Below are positions 17,778 through 27,722 of a stretch of DNA of 64,000 nt, in pieces; the stretch's first letter is position 1; each line of letters begins with the position of its first letter. The notes beneath the pieces are model-generated. The model was not told the DNA's origin. It searched no databases and saw only the letters and a program-made list of their open reading frames with translations. The translations under genes and the position numbers were made by a program. The DNA comes from Alloalcanivorax xiamenensis (GTDB lineage Bacteria > Pseudomonadota > Gammaproteobacteria > Pseudomonadales > Alcanivoracaceae), in the NCBI RefSeq assembly GCF_009846745.1, contig NZ_AQPF01000011.1:1-64000 (forward strand). The letters run 5' to 3'.

Positions 17778-18118
17778 GAAACAAAAAAGGCTGCTCGATT
17801 GAGCAGCCTTTCCTGGATATTGGTAGCAAGGGGCGGACTTGAACGGGCAGGCCGCCTGCGTCGACCCCAGCCCAGAAAAAGCAGGGTCGGCCCCTGGATC
17901 AGAACCTTGGCCCGCCTGAAACAAAAAAGGCTGCTCAACTGAGCAGCCTTTCCTGGATGTTTGGTAGCAAGGGGCGGACTTGAACGGGCAGGCCGCCTGC
18001 GTCGACCCCAGCCCAGAAAAAGCAGGGTCGGCCCCTGGATCAGAACCTTGGCCCGCCTGAAACAAAAAAGGCTGCTCAACTGAGCAGCCTTCCCTGGATA
18101 TTTGGTAGCAAGGGGCGG
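17778..18118 (-). repeat. 141-bp tandem repeat copying the tRNA-Met 3' half and terminator
   Basis: Two complete degenerate units follow the tRNA gene on its transcribed strand, with period 141 bp (TGGTAGCAAGG at 17,821, 17,962 and 18,103). Each has an anticodon-stem remnant (CTGGGGTCG), an altered insert, the exact tRNA tail from GTTCAAGTCCGCC to CCA, and the AAGGCTGCTC...GAGCAGCCTT terminator hairpin. The layout resembles the rtT repeats at E. coli tyrT. Long open frames here are by-products of the repeat. Confidence 0.9.
18064..18091 (-). terminator. intrinsic terminator of tRNA-Met
   Basis: On the minus strand, AAGGCTGCTCA and TGAGCAGCCTT form a hairpin followed by TTTTTTG, 12 nt past the CCA end. 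Near-identical copies are at about 17,927-17,950 and 17,787-17,810, one per repeat unit. Confidence 0.9.
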
Positions 18119-18179
18119 ACTTGAACCGCCGACCCCAGCATTATGAGTGCTGTGCTCTAACCAGCTGAGCTACCTTGCC
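18103..18179 (-). tRNA. tRNA-Met (CAT), elongator
   Basis: A 77-nt cloverleaf with encoded CCA. The acceptor arm is GGCAAGG/CCTTGCT-A, the D arm has AGCTCAGCTGGTTAGAGC, the anticodon loop is CTCATAA with CAT, and the T arm has GTTCAAGTC. It is close in sequence to E. coli elongator tRNA-Met. The 3' half is duplicated downstream. Confidence 0.95.
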
Positions 18180-18321
18180 ATGTTTCAAGGCCGCGAATTG
18201 TCCGTGAGCTCCGGGGCGCTGTCAAGAACGAGGAAGTCGATCCGGGCCATTTCGGGAACCAACCGTCTATTTCTTGTTCAGACCTTTTTACATGAGAACG
18301 GTTATCAATTATTCTTCGATA

Positions 18322-18352
18322 ATACTTGACTGATTTGGTTGGTCTTTATAGT
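18322..18352 (+). promoter_or_regulatory. iscR promoter with type-1 IscR site
   Basis: TTGACT (18,326-18,331) and TATAGT (18,347-18,352) are spaced by 15 bp. The overlapping stretch 18,322-18,346 starts ATACTTGACTGATTTGG and matches the type-1 IscR operator pattern (ATASTTGACYRWWWWRSTCRGGTAT) at most positions. [2Fe-2S]-IscR autorepression is the expected consequence. Confidence 0.75.
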
Positions 18353-18385
18353 CTGACTTCCTATTCACGTACCAAAGGTGTGGGT

Positions 18386-18859
18386 ATGCGTTTAACCACC
18401 AAAGGCCGATACGCGGTGACCGCGATGCTGGATCTGGCTCTTCATGCGGATGAAGGTCCGGTATCCCTGGCGGATATCTCCGAGCGCCAGGGAATTTCCA
18501 TTTCCTATCTGGAGCAGCTGTTCGCCAAGTTGCGGCGGCGGCATCTGGTCAGCAGTGTGCGCGGCCCAGGCGGTGGCTACAGGCTGAGCCGGGACAGCGA
18601 CGATATTGATGTGGCCTCGGTGATCGCCGCCGTGGACGAGTCCGTGGATGCCACCCGTTGTGGCGGCAATGGTGACTGCCAGGATGGCCACATTTGTCTG
18701 ACGCACCACCTCTGGTGTGATCTGTCGGATCAGATCCAGGATTTCCTGTCGCACATCACCCTGGGCGAACTGGTCTCCCGCAATGAAGTACGGCAGGTGG
18801 CGGAACGCCAGAAGATCACGCAAAGCCAACTGAACCGGGTGCCGGTCAGCACGCTTTGA
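18386..18859 (+). CDS. iscR: Fe-S cluster assembly regulator IscR
   Basis: A 157-residue Rrf2-family winged-helix regulator starting MRLTTKGRYAVTAMLDLA. The [2Fe-2S] ligands are the Cys triad spaced C-x5-C-x5-C in RCGGNGDCQDGHICLTHH plus the nearby His. The ATG at 18,386 gives the canonical N-terminus; an upstream frame from 18,326 overlaps the promoter. It is 32 bp before iscS. It probably represses its own operon and, through the site at 26,957, the suf operon. Confidence 0.95.
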   Translation: MRLTTKGRYAVTAMLDLALHADEGPVSLADISERQGISISYLEQLFAKLRRRHLVSSVRGPGGGYRLSRDSDDIDVASVIAAVDESVDATRCGGNGDCQDGHICLTHHLWCDLSDQIQDFLSHITLGELVSRNEVRQVAERQKITQSQLNRVPVSTL

Positions 18860-18891
18860 TCCCTCCATTATCAACACAGTAATCAACGTCC

Positions 18892-20052
18892 ATGTCGCAA
18901 GCGGTTTATCTGGATTACGCCGCCACCACCCCGGTGGACCCCCGGGTGGTGGAGGTGATGGTGCGTTTTCTCGGGCCGGACGGCACCTTCGGGAATCCGG
19001 CATCGCGCAGCCATCTTTACGGCTGGCTGGCGGAGGAAGCGGTGGAAAGTGCCCGGCGGCAGGTGGCGGACGCCCTCAACGCCGACCCCAGGGAAGTCGT
19101 CTGGACCAGCGGCGCCACCGAGGCTAACAACCTGGCCATCAAGGGCGTTCTGGAGCAGCGGGGCGGGGGGCACGTGATCACCTCCGCCACTGAGCACAAG
19201 GCGGTGCTGGACCCCTGCGGCTGGCTGGAAGGGCGTGGCGTCGAGGTCACCTATCTGGCGCCGGAACCGGATGGCCGGATCACCCCGCGGGCGGTGGAAG
19301 AGGCGATGCGCGAGGACACCGTGCTGGTGTCGATCATGCACGCCAACAACGAAACCGGCGTGATCAACGACATCGGCGCCATTGGCGCCTTGTGCCGGGA
19401 GCGTGGCGTTCTGTTTCACACCGACGCCGCCCAGACCATGGGCAAGTTGCCATTGGATGTTCGGGAAACAGCGGTGGACCTGGTCTCCCTGTGTGCCCAC
19501 AAGATCTACGGCCCGAAAGGCATCGGCGCGCTCTATGTGCGGCGCCATCCGGATGTGCGGGTCGCCGCTCAGATCCATGGCGGCGGCCATGAGCGCGGCA
19601 TGCGTTCAGGCACTTTGCCCGCCCATCAGATCGTGGCCATGGGGGAGGCGCTGTCATTGGCCATGGCCGGCCGGGATGAAGAGAACACGCGAATCGCCGC
19701 GTTGCGGGATCGCTTGTGGGATGGCATCCGGACGCTGCCCGGCGTGTCCCTCAACGGTGCCGGCGCGCCGCGTTTACCCGGCCATATGAACGTGGCGTTC
19801 GAAGGGTTGGAAGGGGAGATGCTGCTGACCGCGTTGACCGGCGTGGCGGTGTCCACCGGGTCCGCCTGCACCTCGGCGTCGCTGGAACCGTCCTATGTGC
19901 TCAAGGCGATGGGGGTGTCCGATTCGCTGGCACACGGCTCGCTGCGCTTCTCGGTGGGCCGCTTCACCGATGAGACTCAAATCGACACGGTAATACAGAA
20001 TGTGACGCAGGTGGTCACCCGCCTGCGTGACGTTGCTGCTCAAAGGGGATAA
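18892..20052 (+). CDS. iscS: cysteine desulfurase (IscS-type)
   Basis: A 386-residue PLP enzyme that takes sulfur from cysteine for Fe-S assembly. It has N-terminal YLDYAATTP, the Schiff-base Lys in CAHKIYGPKG, and the persulfide Cys in STGSACTS. It is slightly shorter than E. coli IscS (404). It follows iscR directly, but iscU, iscA, hscBA and fdx do not follow; a H-NOX gene does. Confidence 0.92.
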   Translation: MSQAVYLDYAATTPVDPRVVEVMVRFLGPDGTFGNPASRSHLYGWLAEEAVESARRQVADALNADPREVVWTSGATEANNLAIKGVLEQRGGGHVITSATEHKAVLDPCGWLEGRGVEVTYLAPEPDGRITPRAVEEAMREDTVLVSIMHANNETGVINDIGAIGALCRERGVLFHTDAAQTMGKLPLDVRETAVDLVSLCAHKIYGPKGIGALYVRRHPDVRVAAQIHGGGHERGMRSGTLPAHQIVAMGEALSLAMAGRDEENTRIAALRDRLWDGIRTLPGVSLNGAGAPRLPGHMNVAFEGLEGEMLLTALTGVAVSTGSACTSASLEPSYVLKAMGVSDSLAHGSLRFSVGRFTDETQIDTVIQNVTQVVTRLRDVAAQRG

Positions 20053-20135
20053 GCGGCTCTTTTTGTCTGACGGAAGGCTCCGTAACCGGCGTGCTGCTTG
20101 CTTAGGTGTTGTCACACCAAAGGACGGAGCCAACC

Positions 20136-20678
20136 ATGCACGGAGTGATCCTTGCTCATCTGCGTCATTTCGTTACCGACCGCTATGGTCAGTCGGTATG
20201 GGATGACGTCAATCACCGAGCAGGTCTGACCGACTGCCTGCACGTGCCGATTCAACTTTACCCGGACAATCATCTGGAAGACCTGATGACGGCGCTGCAG
20301 TCGGTCACCGGACTGCACCGTGATGATTTGCTGGAGGAATTCGGCGCCTGGGTGATCCCGCCCCTGATCAATATGTACCGGGCGATGATTCCACGGGAAT
20401 GGGACGCGGTGGCGTTCCTGCTCAACGTGGAGGAACGCATCCATCAGCGAGTCATTCGTCTGAAGAACCCGGAGGCGACGCCGCCGCGCATTGATGTGCG
20501 TGAGTTGGAACCACGCGTGCTGCAGGTGGAATACCGTTCCCACCGGGATCTGAGCTTGCTGGCGCTGGGCTGCGTCCACGGCGTGGCGGCGTTCTACGGG
20601 GAGAAGGTGGAGATACTGGAATCGGAGCAGGTGGACGGTGTGCGGCGCTTCGTGGTGCGCCTGGAACCCGCCGCCTGA
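20136..20678 (+). CDS. H-NOX (heme nitric oxide/oxygen binding) protein
   Basis: A 180-residue stand-alone H-NOX. The heme-proximal His is His103 in RIHQRV, and the heme propionate motif YxSxR is Y133-S135-R137 in VEYRSHR. Pro115-Pro117 lie in the NPEATPP turn. AGGACGGAG precedes ATG by 6 nt. Such proteins sense NO and usually sit beside a histidine kinase or cyclase. Here the neighbours are iscS (83 bp upstream) and sufE (convergent), which suggests a link between NO sensing and Fe-S repair. No kinase partner is nearby. Confidence 0.88.
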   Translation: MHGVILAHLRHFVTDRYGQSVWDDVNHRAGLTDCLHVPIQLYPDNHLEDLMTALQSVTGLHRDDLLEEFGAWVIPPLINMYRAMIPREWDAVAFLLNVEERIHQRVIRLKNPEATPPRIDVRELEPRVLQVEYRSHRDLSLLALGCVHGVAAFYGEKVEILESEQVDGVRRFVVRLEPAA

Positions 20679-20693
20679 ATTCGGCGATGGCCG

Positions 20694-21185
20694 TCAGGCG
20701 GCCATCGCCGCCGCTTCCTGTTTGATACGGGCCACCATGGCGCGCAGGCCGTTGCCACGGGTGGGGCTGAGATGACCGAACAGGTCGATGTCCTGGAAGA
20801 AGGCGTCCATGTCCACCGCCGCGATCTGTTCCGGCGAGCGGCGGTTGAGGGCGGTGAGCACGATCGCCGCCAGCCCGCGCACGATGATGGCGTCGGAATC
20901 CACCGCCAGATACAGGCGACCCTCGCTGTCATCATAGTCGGTGACCAGCCATACCTGGCTCTGGCAGCCGCGCACGAAGCGGTCTTCGGTGCGCAAGGAC
21001 TCCGGCAGTTCCGGCAGTTGCTTGCCGAGATCAATGATGTAGCGGTAGCGCTCTTCCCAGTCGCCCAGGAATTCCAGGTCGTCACGGACATCCTCGGCGG
21101 TGACGTTCTCACCCAGCTTGATGTCACGGATATTAAAGTCGCTCAAAGCCAATACCTCGTTTCGCTTGTGCGCATCGCTCTTCAC
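20694..21185 (-). CDS. sufE: SufE family sulfur acceptor
   Basis: A 163-residue SufE protein that accepts persulfide from SufS. The active Cys is in VRGCQSQVW. The start is uncertain: GTG at 21,185 gives the listed length, while an in-frame TTG at 21,143 (LSDFNIRDIKLG) has a GAGG about 8 nt upstream and fits the family N-terminus equally well. Last gene of the leftward suf operon. Confidence 0.9.
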   Translation of the reverse strand: MKSDAHKRNEVLALSDFNIRDIKLGENVTAEDVRDDLEFLGDWEERYRYIIDLGKQLPELPESLRTEDRFVRGCQSQVWLVTDYDDSEGRLYLAVDSDAIIVRGLAAIVLTALNRRSPEQIAAVDMDAFFQDIDLFGHLSPTRGNGLRAMVARIKQEAAAMAA

Positions 21186-21241
21186 GTTGGCACGAGTAAA
21201 AGCGTGTATGCGTGGGGCGTGTTGCGTGCAAGCGAGTTACT

Positions 21242-21802
21242 TCAGAACAATCCCAGTTCCAGTTGGGCCTCTTCGGTCATCATATCCCGGCTCCAGGGCG
21301 GATCGAACACCAGCGCCACTTCCACTTTGTCCACATTGGGGACCTTGGCGAGCCGGTCTTCCACATCGCCGACCAGGACAGGCCCCATGCCGCAAGTGGG
21401 AGCGGTGAGCGTCATCCGTACCTGCACCACATTCTGGTCGTCCCTGCGAATCACATCGCAGCCGTAAACCAGGCCCAGGTCGACAACGTTTACCGGAATT
21501 TCCGGGTCGTAGATGGTTTTCAGGGTCTTCTGAAGATCCTCGTCCCGTACCGTGCCGTCCGCTTCGGGTGCATCGAAGTCCAGTTCCAGAGGCTGCTGGC
21601 CGATGGCGTCCGCGTCGGTGCCGTCAATACGCGCCATATTGCCGTTCACGGTCACCGTATAAGTGCCGCCCAGCGCCTGACGCAGATTGACGAAGGCGTT
21701 CTTCTTGATGGTGATGCGGGTGCCGCTGGGAACCCGCCGGGCGGGCACATCCCGGCTGACCACCACGGTGCGTTGCTCTGAGGTAGAAGGGGCGCTGGTC
21801 AA
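21242..21802 (-). CDS. sufT: Fe-S assembly protein SufT (DUF59/MIP18)
   Basis: A 186-residue protein. The C-terminal DUF59 domain has the signature TIYDPEIPVNVVDLGLVY and TAPTCGMG with the conserved Cys. The N-terminal ~80 residues are the SufT-specific part. It acts in Fe-S maturation with the suf system. The A-type carrier stop is 5 bp upstream of its start. Confidence 0.92.
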   Translation of the reverse strand: MTSAPSTSEQRTVVVSRDVPARRVPSGTRITIKKNAFVNLRQALGGTYTVTVNGNMARIDGTDADAIGQQPLELDFDAPEADGTVRDEDLQKTLKTIYDPEIPVNVVDLGLVYGCDVIRRDDQNVVQVRMTLTAPTCGMGPVLVGDVEDRLAKVPNVDKVEVALVFDPPWSRDMMTEEAQLELGLF

Positions 21803-21807
21803 GACCT

Positions 21808-22167
21808 TCAGACCTCGTGCACGGTGAAACTTTCACCGCAGCCGCATTCGCCGGTGGCGTTGGGGTTGCGGAACTTGAACAGGCTGTTGACGCCCTCGGT
21901 GACGTAATCGATTTCAAGGCCGTTGAGCATCACCAGCCATTTTTCCGGCACGTAGAGCGCAATGCCGTCGATATCGAAGCGCTTGTCGCCCTCGCGCGGT
22001 TCGTCGACGAAGTCGAGCACGTACATATAACCGGAGCAACCGGACTCATCCAGATTCAAGCGGATACCGGCGGCGCCGGCGCGCTCGATCTCCTTGAGAG
22101 CCTGGCGGCGGGCGGATTCGGTCAGGTGAATTTGCGCCTGGCCGGGCACGAAAGTCTGTACCGTCAT
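21808..22167 (-). CDS. A-type Fe-S carrier (SufA/IscA family)
   Basis: A 119-residue HesB/IscA-type protein. The three conserved Cys are in DESGCSGY and ECGCGES. The chosen start is ATG at 22,167 (MTVQTFVPGQ); a longer frame to 22,245 overlaps sufS. It transfers clusters to apo targets. Being inside the suf operon suggests sufA, but sequence alone does not separate SufA, IscA and ErpA. Confidence 0.9.
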   Translation of the reverse strand: MTVQTFVPGQAQIHLTESARRQALKEIERAGAAGIRLNLDESGCSGYMYVLDFVDEPREGDKRFDIDGIALYVPEKWLVMLNGLEIDYVTEGVNSLFKFRNPNATGECGCGESFTVHEV

Positions 22168-22189
22168 GACATCATCACCTATAGAGCAT

Positions 22190-23404
22190 CTATAGAAAGG
22201 AACGTACTTTATGGAGCGCCTGGAACAGGACGTCCACCTCATCAAGGGTATTGTAGATCGAAAACGAGGCGCGCACGGTACCGGGAATGCCGAGGCTGTC
22301 CATCAGCGGCATGCAGCAATGATGCCCGGTGCGCACCGCCACGCCTTGCTTGTCCAGCAACACGCCGACATCGGCGGGGTGGGCGCCGTCCAACAGGAAC
22401 GACAATACACTGGCCTTGGTGGCGGCGTTACCGATGATTTTCAACCCCGGGAACGCCTCCGCCTGTTCATGGGCGGCGCTCAACAGAGCGCTCTCATGGG
22501 CCGCCAGCGCGTCCCGGTCCTGTTCCTGGAGCCAGCGGATGGCCGCTCCCAGGCCGACCACGCCGGCGATGTTCGGCGTGCCCGGTTCGAATTTATACGG
22601 CAGCTGATTCCAGGTGCTTTTCTCGAACGTCACCACTTCGATCATCTCGCCGCCGGTCTGGTAAGGCGGCATGGCCTCCAGCAACTCACGGCGGCCGTAC
22701 AGCGCGCCGATGCCGGTGGGGCCGAACACCTTATGACCGGAGAAGGCATAGAAGTCACAGTCCAGCGCGCGCACGTCCACCGGGAAGTGAGACACCGCCT
22801 GGGCGCCGTCCACCAGGGTGATGGCGCCAGCGGTCCGGGCGGCGGCGATCAACTCCGCCACCGGCGTTACCGAGCCCAGGCTGTTGGAGACATGGGACAG
22901 GGCCACGATGCGGGTGCGCTCATTCAGTAACCGGTGGAACGTCTCGGTATCGACACTGCCGTCCTCGCGCAGCGGCACCACTTTGAGACTGGCGCCGGTG
23001 GCCAGGCAGGCCTGCTGCCAGGGCACGATGTTGGCGTGGTGCTCCAGGGTGGTGATCAGCACTTCGTCACCGGCTTTGAGCCGCTCGCGGCCGATGCACT
23101 GGGCCACCAGATTGATGCCCTCGGTGGTGCCCTTGGTCCAGATGATCTCCTCGCGATCGGCGTTGAGGAACGCCGCCACGGTATCCCGCGCCGCCTCGAA
23201 GTCCGCGGTGGCGCGGTCACTCAGGTAATGAGCGCCCCGGTGTACGTTACTGTTGGTGGTCTGGTAGTAATCCCGTATCGCGTCGATCACCCCCCGCGGT
23301 TTTTGCGTGGTGGCGGCGTTATCCAGGTACACCAGCGGTTTGCCGTTGGCCTCCTGGTGGAGAACCGGGAAGGCGTCGCGCAGCGCGGGAATGTTCAGGG
23401 TCAT
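22190..23404 (-). CDS. sufS: cysteine desulfurase SufS
   Basis: A 404-residue class II cysteine desulfurase. It has YLDNAATTQKP, the PLP Lys in FSGHKVFGPTG, and the active Cys in VRTGHHCCMPLM. ATG at 23,404 overlaps the sufD stop by ATGA; a longer frame to 23,620 lies within sufD. It donates sulfur to SufE and the SufBCD scaffold. Confidence 0.95.
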   Translation of the reverse strand: MTLNIPALRDAFPVLHQEANGKPLVYLDNAATTQKPRGVIDAIRDYYQTTNSNVHRGAHYLSDRATADFEAARDTVAAFLNADREEIIWTKGTTEGINLVAQCIGRERLKAGDEVLITTLEHHANIVPWQQACLATGASLKVVPLREDGSVDTETFHRLLNERTRIVALSHVSNSLGSVTPVAELIAAARTAGAITLVDGAQAVSHFPVDVRALDCDFYAFSGHKVFGPTGIGALYGRRELLEAMPPYQTGGEMIEVVTFEKSTWNQLPYKFEPGTPNIAGVVGLGAAIRWLQEQDRDALAAHESALLSAAHEQAEAFPGLKIIGNAATKASVLSFLLDGAHPADVGVLLDKQGVAVRTGHHCCMPLMDSLGIPGTVRASFSIYNTLDEVDVLFQALHKVRSFL

Positions 23405-24642
23405 GCCGCTTCCTCGTTGACGCCGGGATATTGGCTCAATTCCCCCGCCAGCCACGGCTGCACCCACCGCGCCACGCCCTCGTCCGGCAGTGCCAGGATC
23501 AGTTCGTTGACGAAGCCCAGGCTCAGCATGCGTTTGGCTTCCGCCAGCGTGATGCCCCGGGATTGCAGGTAGAACTGCTGGGCAGCGTCGAGTTGGCCGA
23601 CGGTGGCGCCATGGGCGCACTTCACATCGTCGTTGTAAATTTCCAGTTCCGGTTTGGTGTAGATCTCCGCGCCGGGGCTCAGCAGCAGGTTCTTGTTGCT
23701 CAGTTCCGCCAGGGTGCCCATGGCGCCTTCATGGATGTGAATGCGGCCATTGAGGATCGCCTTGCCCTTTTCACCGGCCAGACCCTTGAACACCTGATTG
23801 GAGGTGCAGTGCGGCACGCGATGTTCCACACACAGCTGATTGTCGATATGGCTTTGGCCGCGGGCCACGAACACGCCCTGCATGTTCAGTTCGGCGCCGC
23901 TTTTTTCCAGCAGGGCACGCACGTCGTTACGGCGCAGCCGGTTGCCGCCCATCAGCTGGTAGCTGTCGATGCGGCTGACACCGGTCTGCCGGAACAGCAA
24001 GGTGCTGATGTGCAGAGTGTCTTCCCGTTCGCTTTGCAGCCGGTAGTGGGTGAGATGGGCGTTGTCGCGGGCTTCGATCACTGTCACCGCATTGTTCAGC
24101 ACCGGGCCCTGGCCAATGTAATGCTCGATCAGGGTCAGCTTGCTGCCCGGGTTCAACAGCACTTCCACCCGGGTCTGGCAATGGGCGGGCGCATCGCTGG
24201 CGGCATGCAGCAGCAGGTGCAGCGGTGCGCTGATTTCGGTGTTGGCGGCCACTTCCAGAGTGATGGCGTCGGTCAGCGCCGCGCCGTTGTAGAGAGCGAA
24301 CGGTGTTAGCAACTCGTCACGCTGTCTGGCCCGGCGATGCAGCGTCACGCCTTCCGGCAGCTGGCTCAAGGCCTCCTGCAAGCGGCCATTGCTCATCACC
24401 AGACGATGATCCGCCAGGGTCGGCAAGGCATCGGGCAGGGCGCCGCTGGCCTGGGTTTTCAGATGGCCATCGGTGAGCGGGTGCAGGGAGGTGTACTTCC
24501 ACTGCTCGGTTTTACGGTCGGGGAAAGCGGCGGCCTCCAGGGCGCTCAAGCTGTCACCGCGCAGCGGCGCCAGCGCGTCTCCGGCTTCGGACCGGCGCGC
24601 GTTGTCCACCGCCAGGGTCTTCAGTTCCAGGGGCAGGCTCAT
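23401..24642 (-). CDS. sufD: Fe-S scaffold subunit SufD
   Basis: A 413-residue SufD with the SufBD core (about 135-380), including QVFKGLAGEKGKAILNGRI written here in part as VFKGLAGEKGKA, and KCAHGATVGQLD. It overlaps sufC by 4 bp at the start and sufS by 4 bp at the end. Part of the SufBC2D complex. Confidence 0.95.
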   Translation of the reverse strand: MSLPLELKTLAVDNARRSEAGDALAPLRGDSLSALEAAAFPDRKTEQWKYTSLHPLTDGHLKTQASGALPDALPTLADHRLVMSNGRLQEALSQLPEGVTLHRRARQRDELLTPFALYNGAALTDAITLEVAANTEISAPLHLLLHAASDAPAHCQTRVEVLLNPGSKLTLIEHYIGQGPVLNNAVTVIEARDNAHLTHYRLQSEREDTLHISTLLFRQTGVSRIDSYQLMGGNRLRRNDVRALLEKSGAELNMQGVFVARGQSHIDNQLCVEHRVPHCTSNQVFKGLAGEKGKAILNGRIHIHEGAMGTLAELSNKNLLLSPGAEIYTKPELEIYNDDVKCAHGATVGQLDAAQQFYLQSRGITLAEAKRMLSLGFVNELILALPDEGVARWVQPWLAGELSQYPGVNEEAA

Positions 24643-25394
24643 GCGGACTCTTCCTCGCCGGTCAGCCAGCCGTAGCCTTTCTGTTCCAGTTCCAGGGCCA
24701 GTTCCTTGCCGCCGGATTTGATGATGCGGCCATCGGAAAGGACATGGACGTGGTCCGGCACGATGTAATCCAGCAGGCGTTGATAGTGCGTCACCAGTAC
24801 GATGCCGCGTTCCGGGCTGCGCAGGGAGTTGACGCCACGGGCCACGGTTTGCAGGGCGTCGATATCGAGACCGGAGTCGGTTTCATCGAGCAGGGCCAGA
24901 CGCGGCTCCATCAGCAGCATCTGCATGATCTCGTTGCGTTTTTTCTCACCGCCGGAGAAGCCTTCGTTAACGCCGCGCTTGAGGAACTGAGCGTCCAGAT
25001 TGACCTGCTTGCAGGCTTCGCGGGCCTTGCGCAGCAGCGTCACCGAGTCCCACTCTTCCTTGCCCTGGGCCTTGCGTACCGCTTCCAGAGCCGCTTTGAG
25101 GAACTCCATGTTGGACACGCCGGGGATTTCCACCGGGTACTGGAACGCCAGGAACAGGCCGGCCTGGGCGCGTTCCTCCGGCTCCAACTCCGCCAGGTCG
25201 TGACCGTCCAGAATGGCCTGGCCCCCGGTGATCTCGTAATTGTCACGGCCGGCCAGAACATTGGCCAGGGTGGACTTGCCCGAGCCGTTGGGTCCCATGA
25301 TGGCGTGTACTTCGCCCGGGTTCACGGTCAGATCCAGACCCTTGAGAATGGCTTTGCCGTTGACGGCGGCGTGCAGATCACGAATTTCCAGCAT
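24639..25394 (-). CDS. sufC: Fe-S assembly ATPase SufC
   Basis: A 251-residue ABC-type ATPase. It has Walker A GPNGSGKST, signature FSGGEKKRNE, Walker B LALLDETDSGLD and the His of VTHYQR. It drives the SufBC2D scaffold. A 110-bp gap separates it from sufB. Confidence 0.95.
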   Translation of the reverse strand: MLEIRDLHAAVNGKAILKGLDLTVNPGEVHAIMGPNGSGKSTLANVLAGRDNYEITGGQAILDGHDLAELEPEERAQAGLFLAFQYPVEIPGVSNMEFLKAALEAVRKAQGKEEWDSVTLLRKAREACKQVNLDAQFLKRGVNEGFSGGEKKRNEIMQMLLMEPRLALLDETDSGLDIDALQTVARGVNSLRSPERGIVLVTHYQRLLDYIVPDHVHVLSDGRIIKSGGKELALELEQKGYGWLTGEEESA

Positions 25395-25504
25395 GTAAAT
25401 AACGCCTATGTATTAACTGTCTAAGACTTTTCCACAACGCTTCGCTGCGGAGGACGAGGCCTGGGGCCGGTTTTCGCTATTAACTGTTAACTATCAACTG
25501 TTAA
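25395..25504. other. sufB-sufC spacer
   Basis: This gap holds several copies of TTAACTGT/AACTGTTAAC near its two ends and a small hairpin in the middle (CGCTTCGCTGCGGAGG). No gene is seen. It is unusual because the other suf genes overlap. Confidence 0.4.
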
Positions 25505-26947
<1,443 letters not shown>

Positions 26948-26956
26948 AATCTCAGA

Positions 26957-26985
26957 ATACCAGAGTAATTTAGTCAGGTATTATA
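26957..26985 (-). promoter_or_regulatory. sufB promoter -10 with type-1 IscR site
   Basis: On the minus strand TATAAT (26,985-26,980) runs into a 25-bp stretch (26,981-26,957) starting ATACCTGACTAAATTACTC and ending GGTAT. It matches the type-1 IscR pattern at all but about two positions. Repression of suf by holo-IscR is inferred. Confidence 0.75.
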
Positions 26986-27042
26986 CGGGATCCGACGGCG
27001 GGGTGGAATCCAGAGTGGCGATGGGATTGATAGGCGGTGACC

Positions 27043-27120
27043 CCGGGGGGCCTGAAACCGGCGCCAACGGTATCATATTTAACCCCGGATGCGTATAATC
27101 CGCCGGTTTCAGGCCCCCGG
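27043..27120. repeat. inverted repeat bracketing the ndk promoter
   Basis: The left arm 27,043-27,063 and right arm 27,101-27,120 are complementary over GGGGGCCTGAAACCGGCG without mismatch. The 37-bp loop contains a good -10 TATAAT (27,094-27,099) facing ndk. In RNA only the right arm would be transcribed, so the repeat more likely acts at DNA level or is a mobile remnant. Confidence 0.8.
27071..27099 (+). promoter_or_regulatory. ndk promoter
   Basis: TATAAT at 27,094-27,099 is perfect. The -35 at 17-bp spacing is TATCAT (27,071-27,076), a poor match to TTGACA. It lies 133 bp before the ndk start. Confidence 0.55.
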
Positions 27121-27232
27121 ATCGCGGCGAGGACCGCCCAGGCCGAGTCCACGGGCGCGGCCGGCCGAACGGCGCGGGCGCCCATTCAATGAAAGTAATG
27201 CAAATTCATGCAATTCTGGAGAAGACACAGCG

Positions 27233-27664
27233 ATGTCAGTAGAGCGTACTCTCTCGATCATCAAGCCCGATGCCGTGGCCAAAAACGTCACCGGTGAGAT
27301 TGTCGGCCGTTTCGAAAAAGCGGGCCTGAAGGTCGTGGCCATGAAAATGCTGCACCTGAGCCGTGAGCAGGCCGAGGGCTTCTACGCCGAGCACAAGGAG
27401 CGTCCTTTCTTCGGTGATCTGGTGGCCTTCATGACCAGCGGTCCGGTTATCGTGCAGGTGCTGGAAGGCGAAGGCGCGGTACTCAAGAACCGTGACCTGA
27501 TGGGTGCCACCAACCCGAAAGAAGCGGAAGCCGGCACCATTCGCGCCGACTTCGCCGAAACCATTGATGAAAACGCGGTACACGGTTCCGACTCCACCGA
27601 GTCCGCCGCCCGTGAAGTGAGCTATTTCTTCTCCGACGAAGAAATCTGCCCGCGCACCCGCTAA
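27233..27664 (+). CDS. ndk: nucleoside diphosphate kinase
   Basis: A 143-residue Ndk. The N-terminus is MSVERTLSIIKPDAVAKN, and the phospho-His lies in ENAVHGSDS. It balances NTP pools by phosphate transfer from ATP to NDPs. CTGGAGAAG upstream serves as ribosome site. It is the first gene of the rlmN-pilW-rodZ-ispG-hisS run typical of gammaproteobacteria. Confidence 0.97.
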   Translation: MSVERTLSIIKPDAVAKNVTGEIVGRFEKAGLKVVAMKMLHLSREQAEGFYAEHKERPFFGDLVAFMTSGPVIVQVLEGEGAVLKNRDLMGATNPKEAEAGTIRADFAETIDENAVHGSDSTESAAREVSYFFSDEEICPRTR

Positions 27665-27722
27665 GGTGGTGGGTGGACGCCTCGCCGCAGGGCGGGGCGT
27701 GACGCCGCCGCAGGAGGAAGCC

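Noticed and set aside
17821..17985. Additional tRNA-Met genes in the tandem repeat
   Set aside because: Only the 3' half is present and the variable/T-arm join is altered; cloverleaf cannot form.
17699..18079. 126-codon minus-strand frame with internal repeats
   Set aside because: Translation of the 141-bp tRNA-derived tandem repeat; not a gene.
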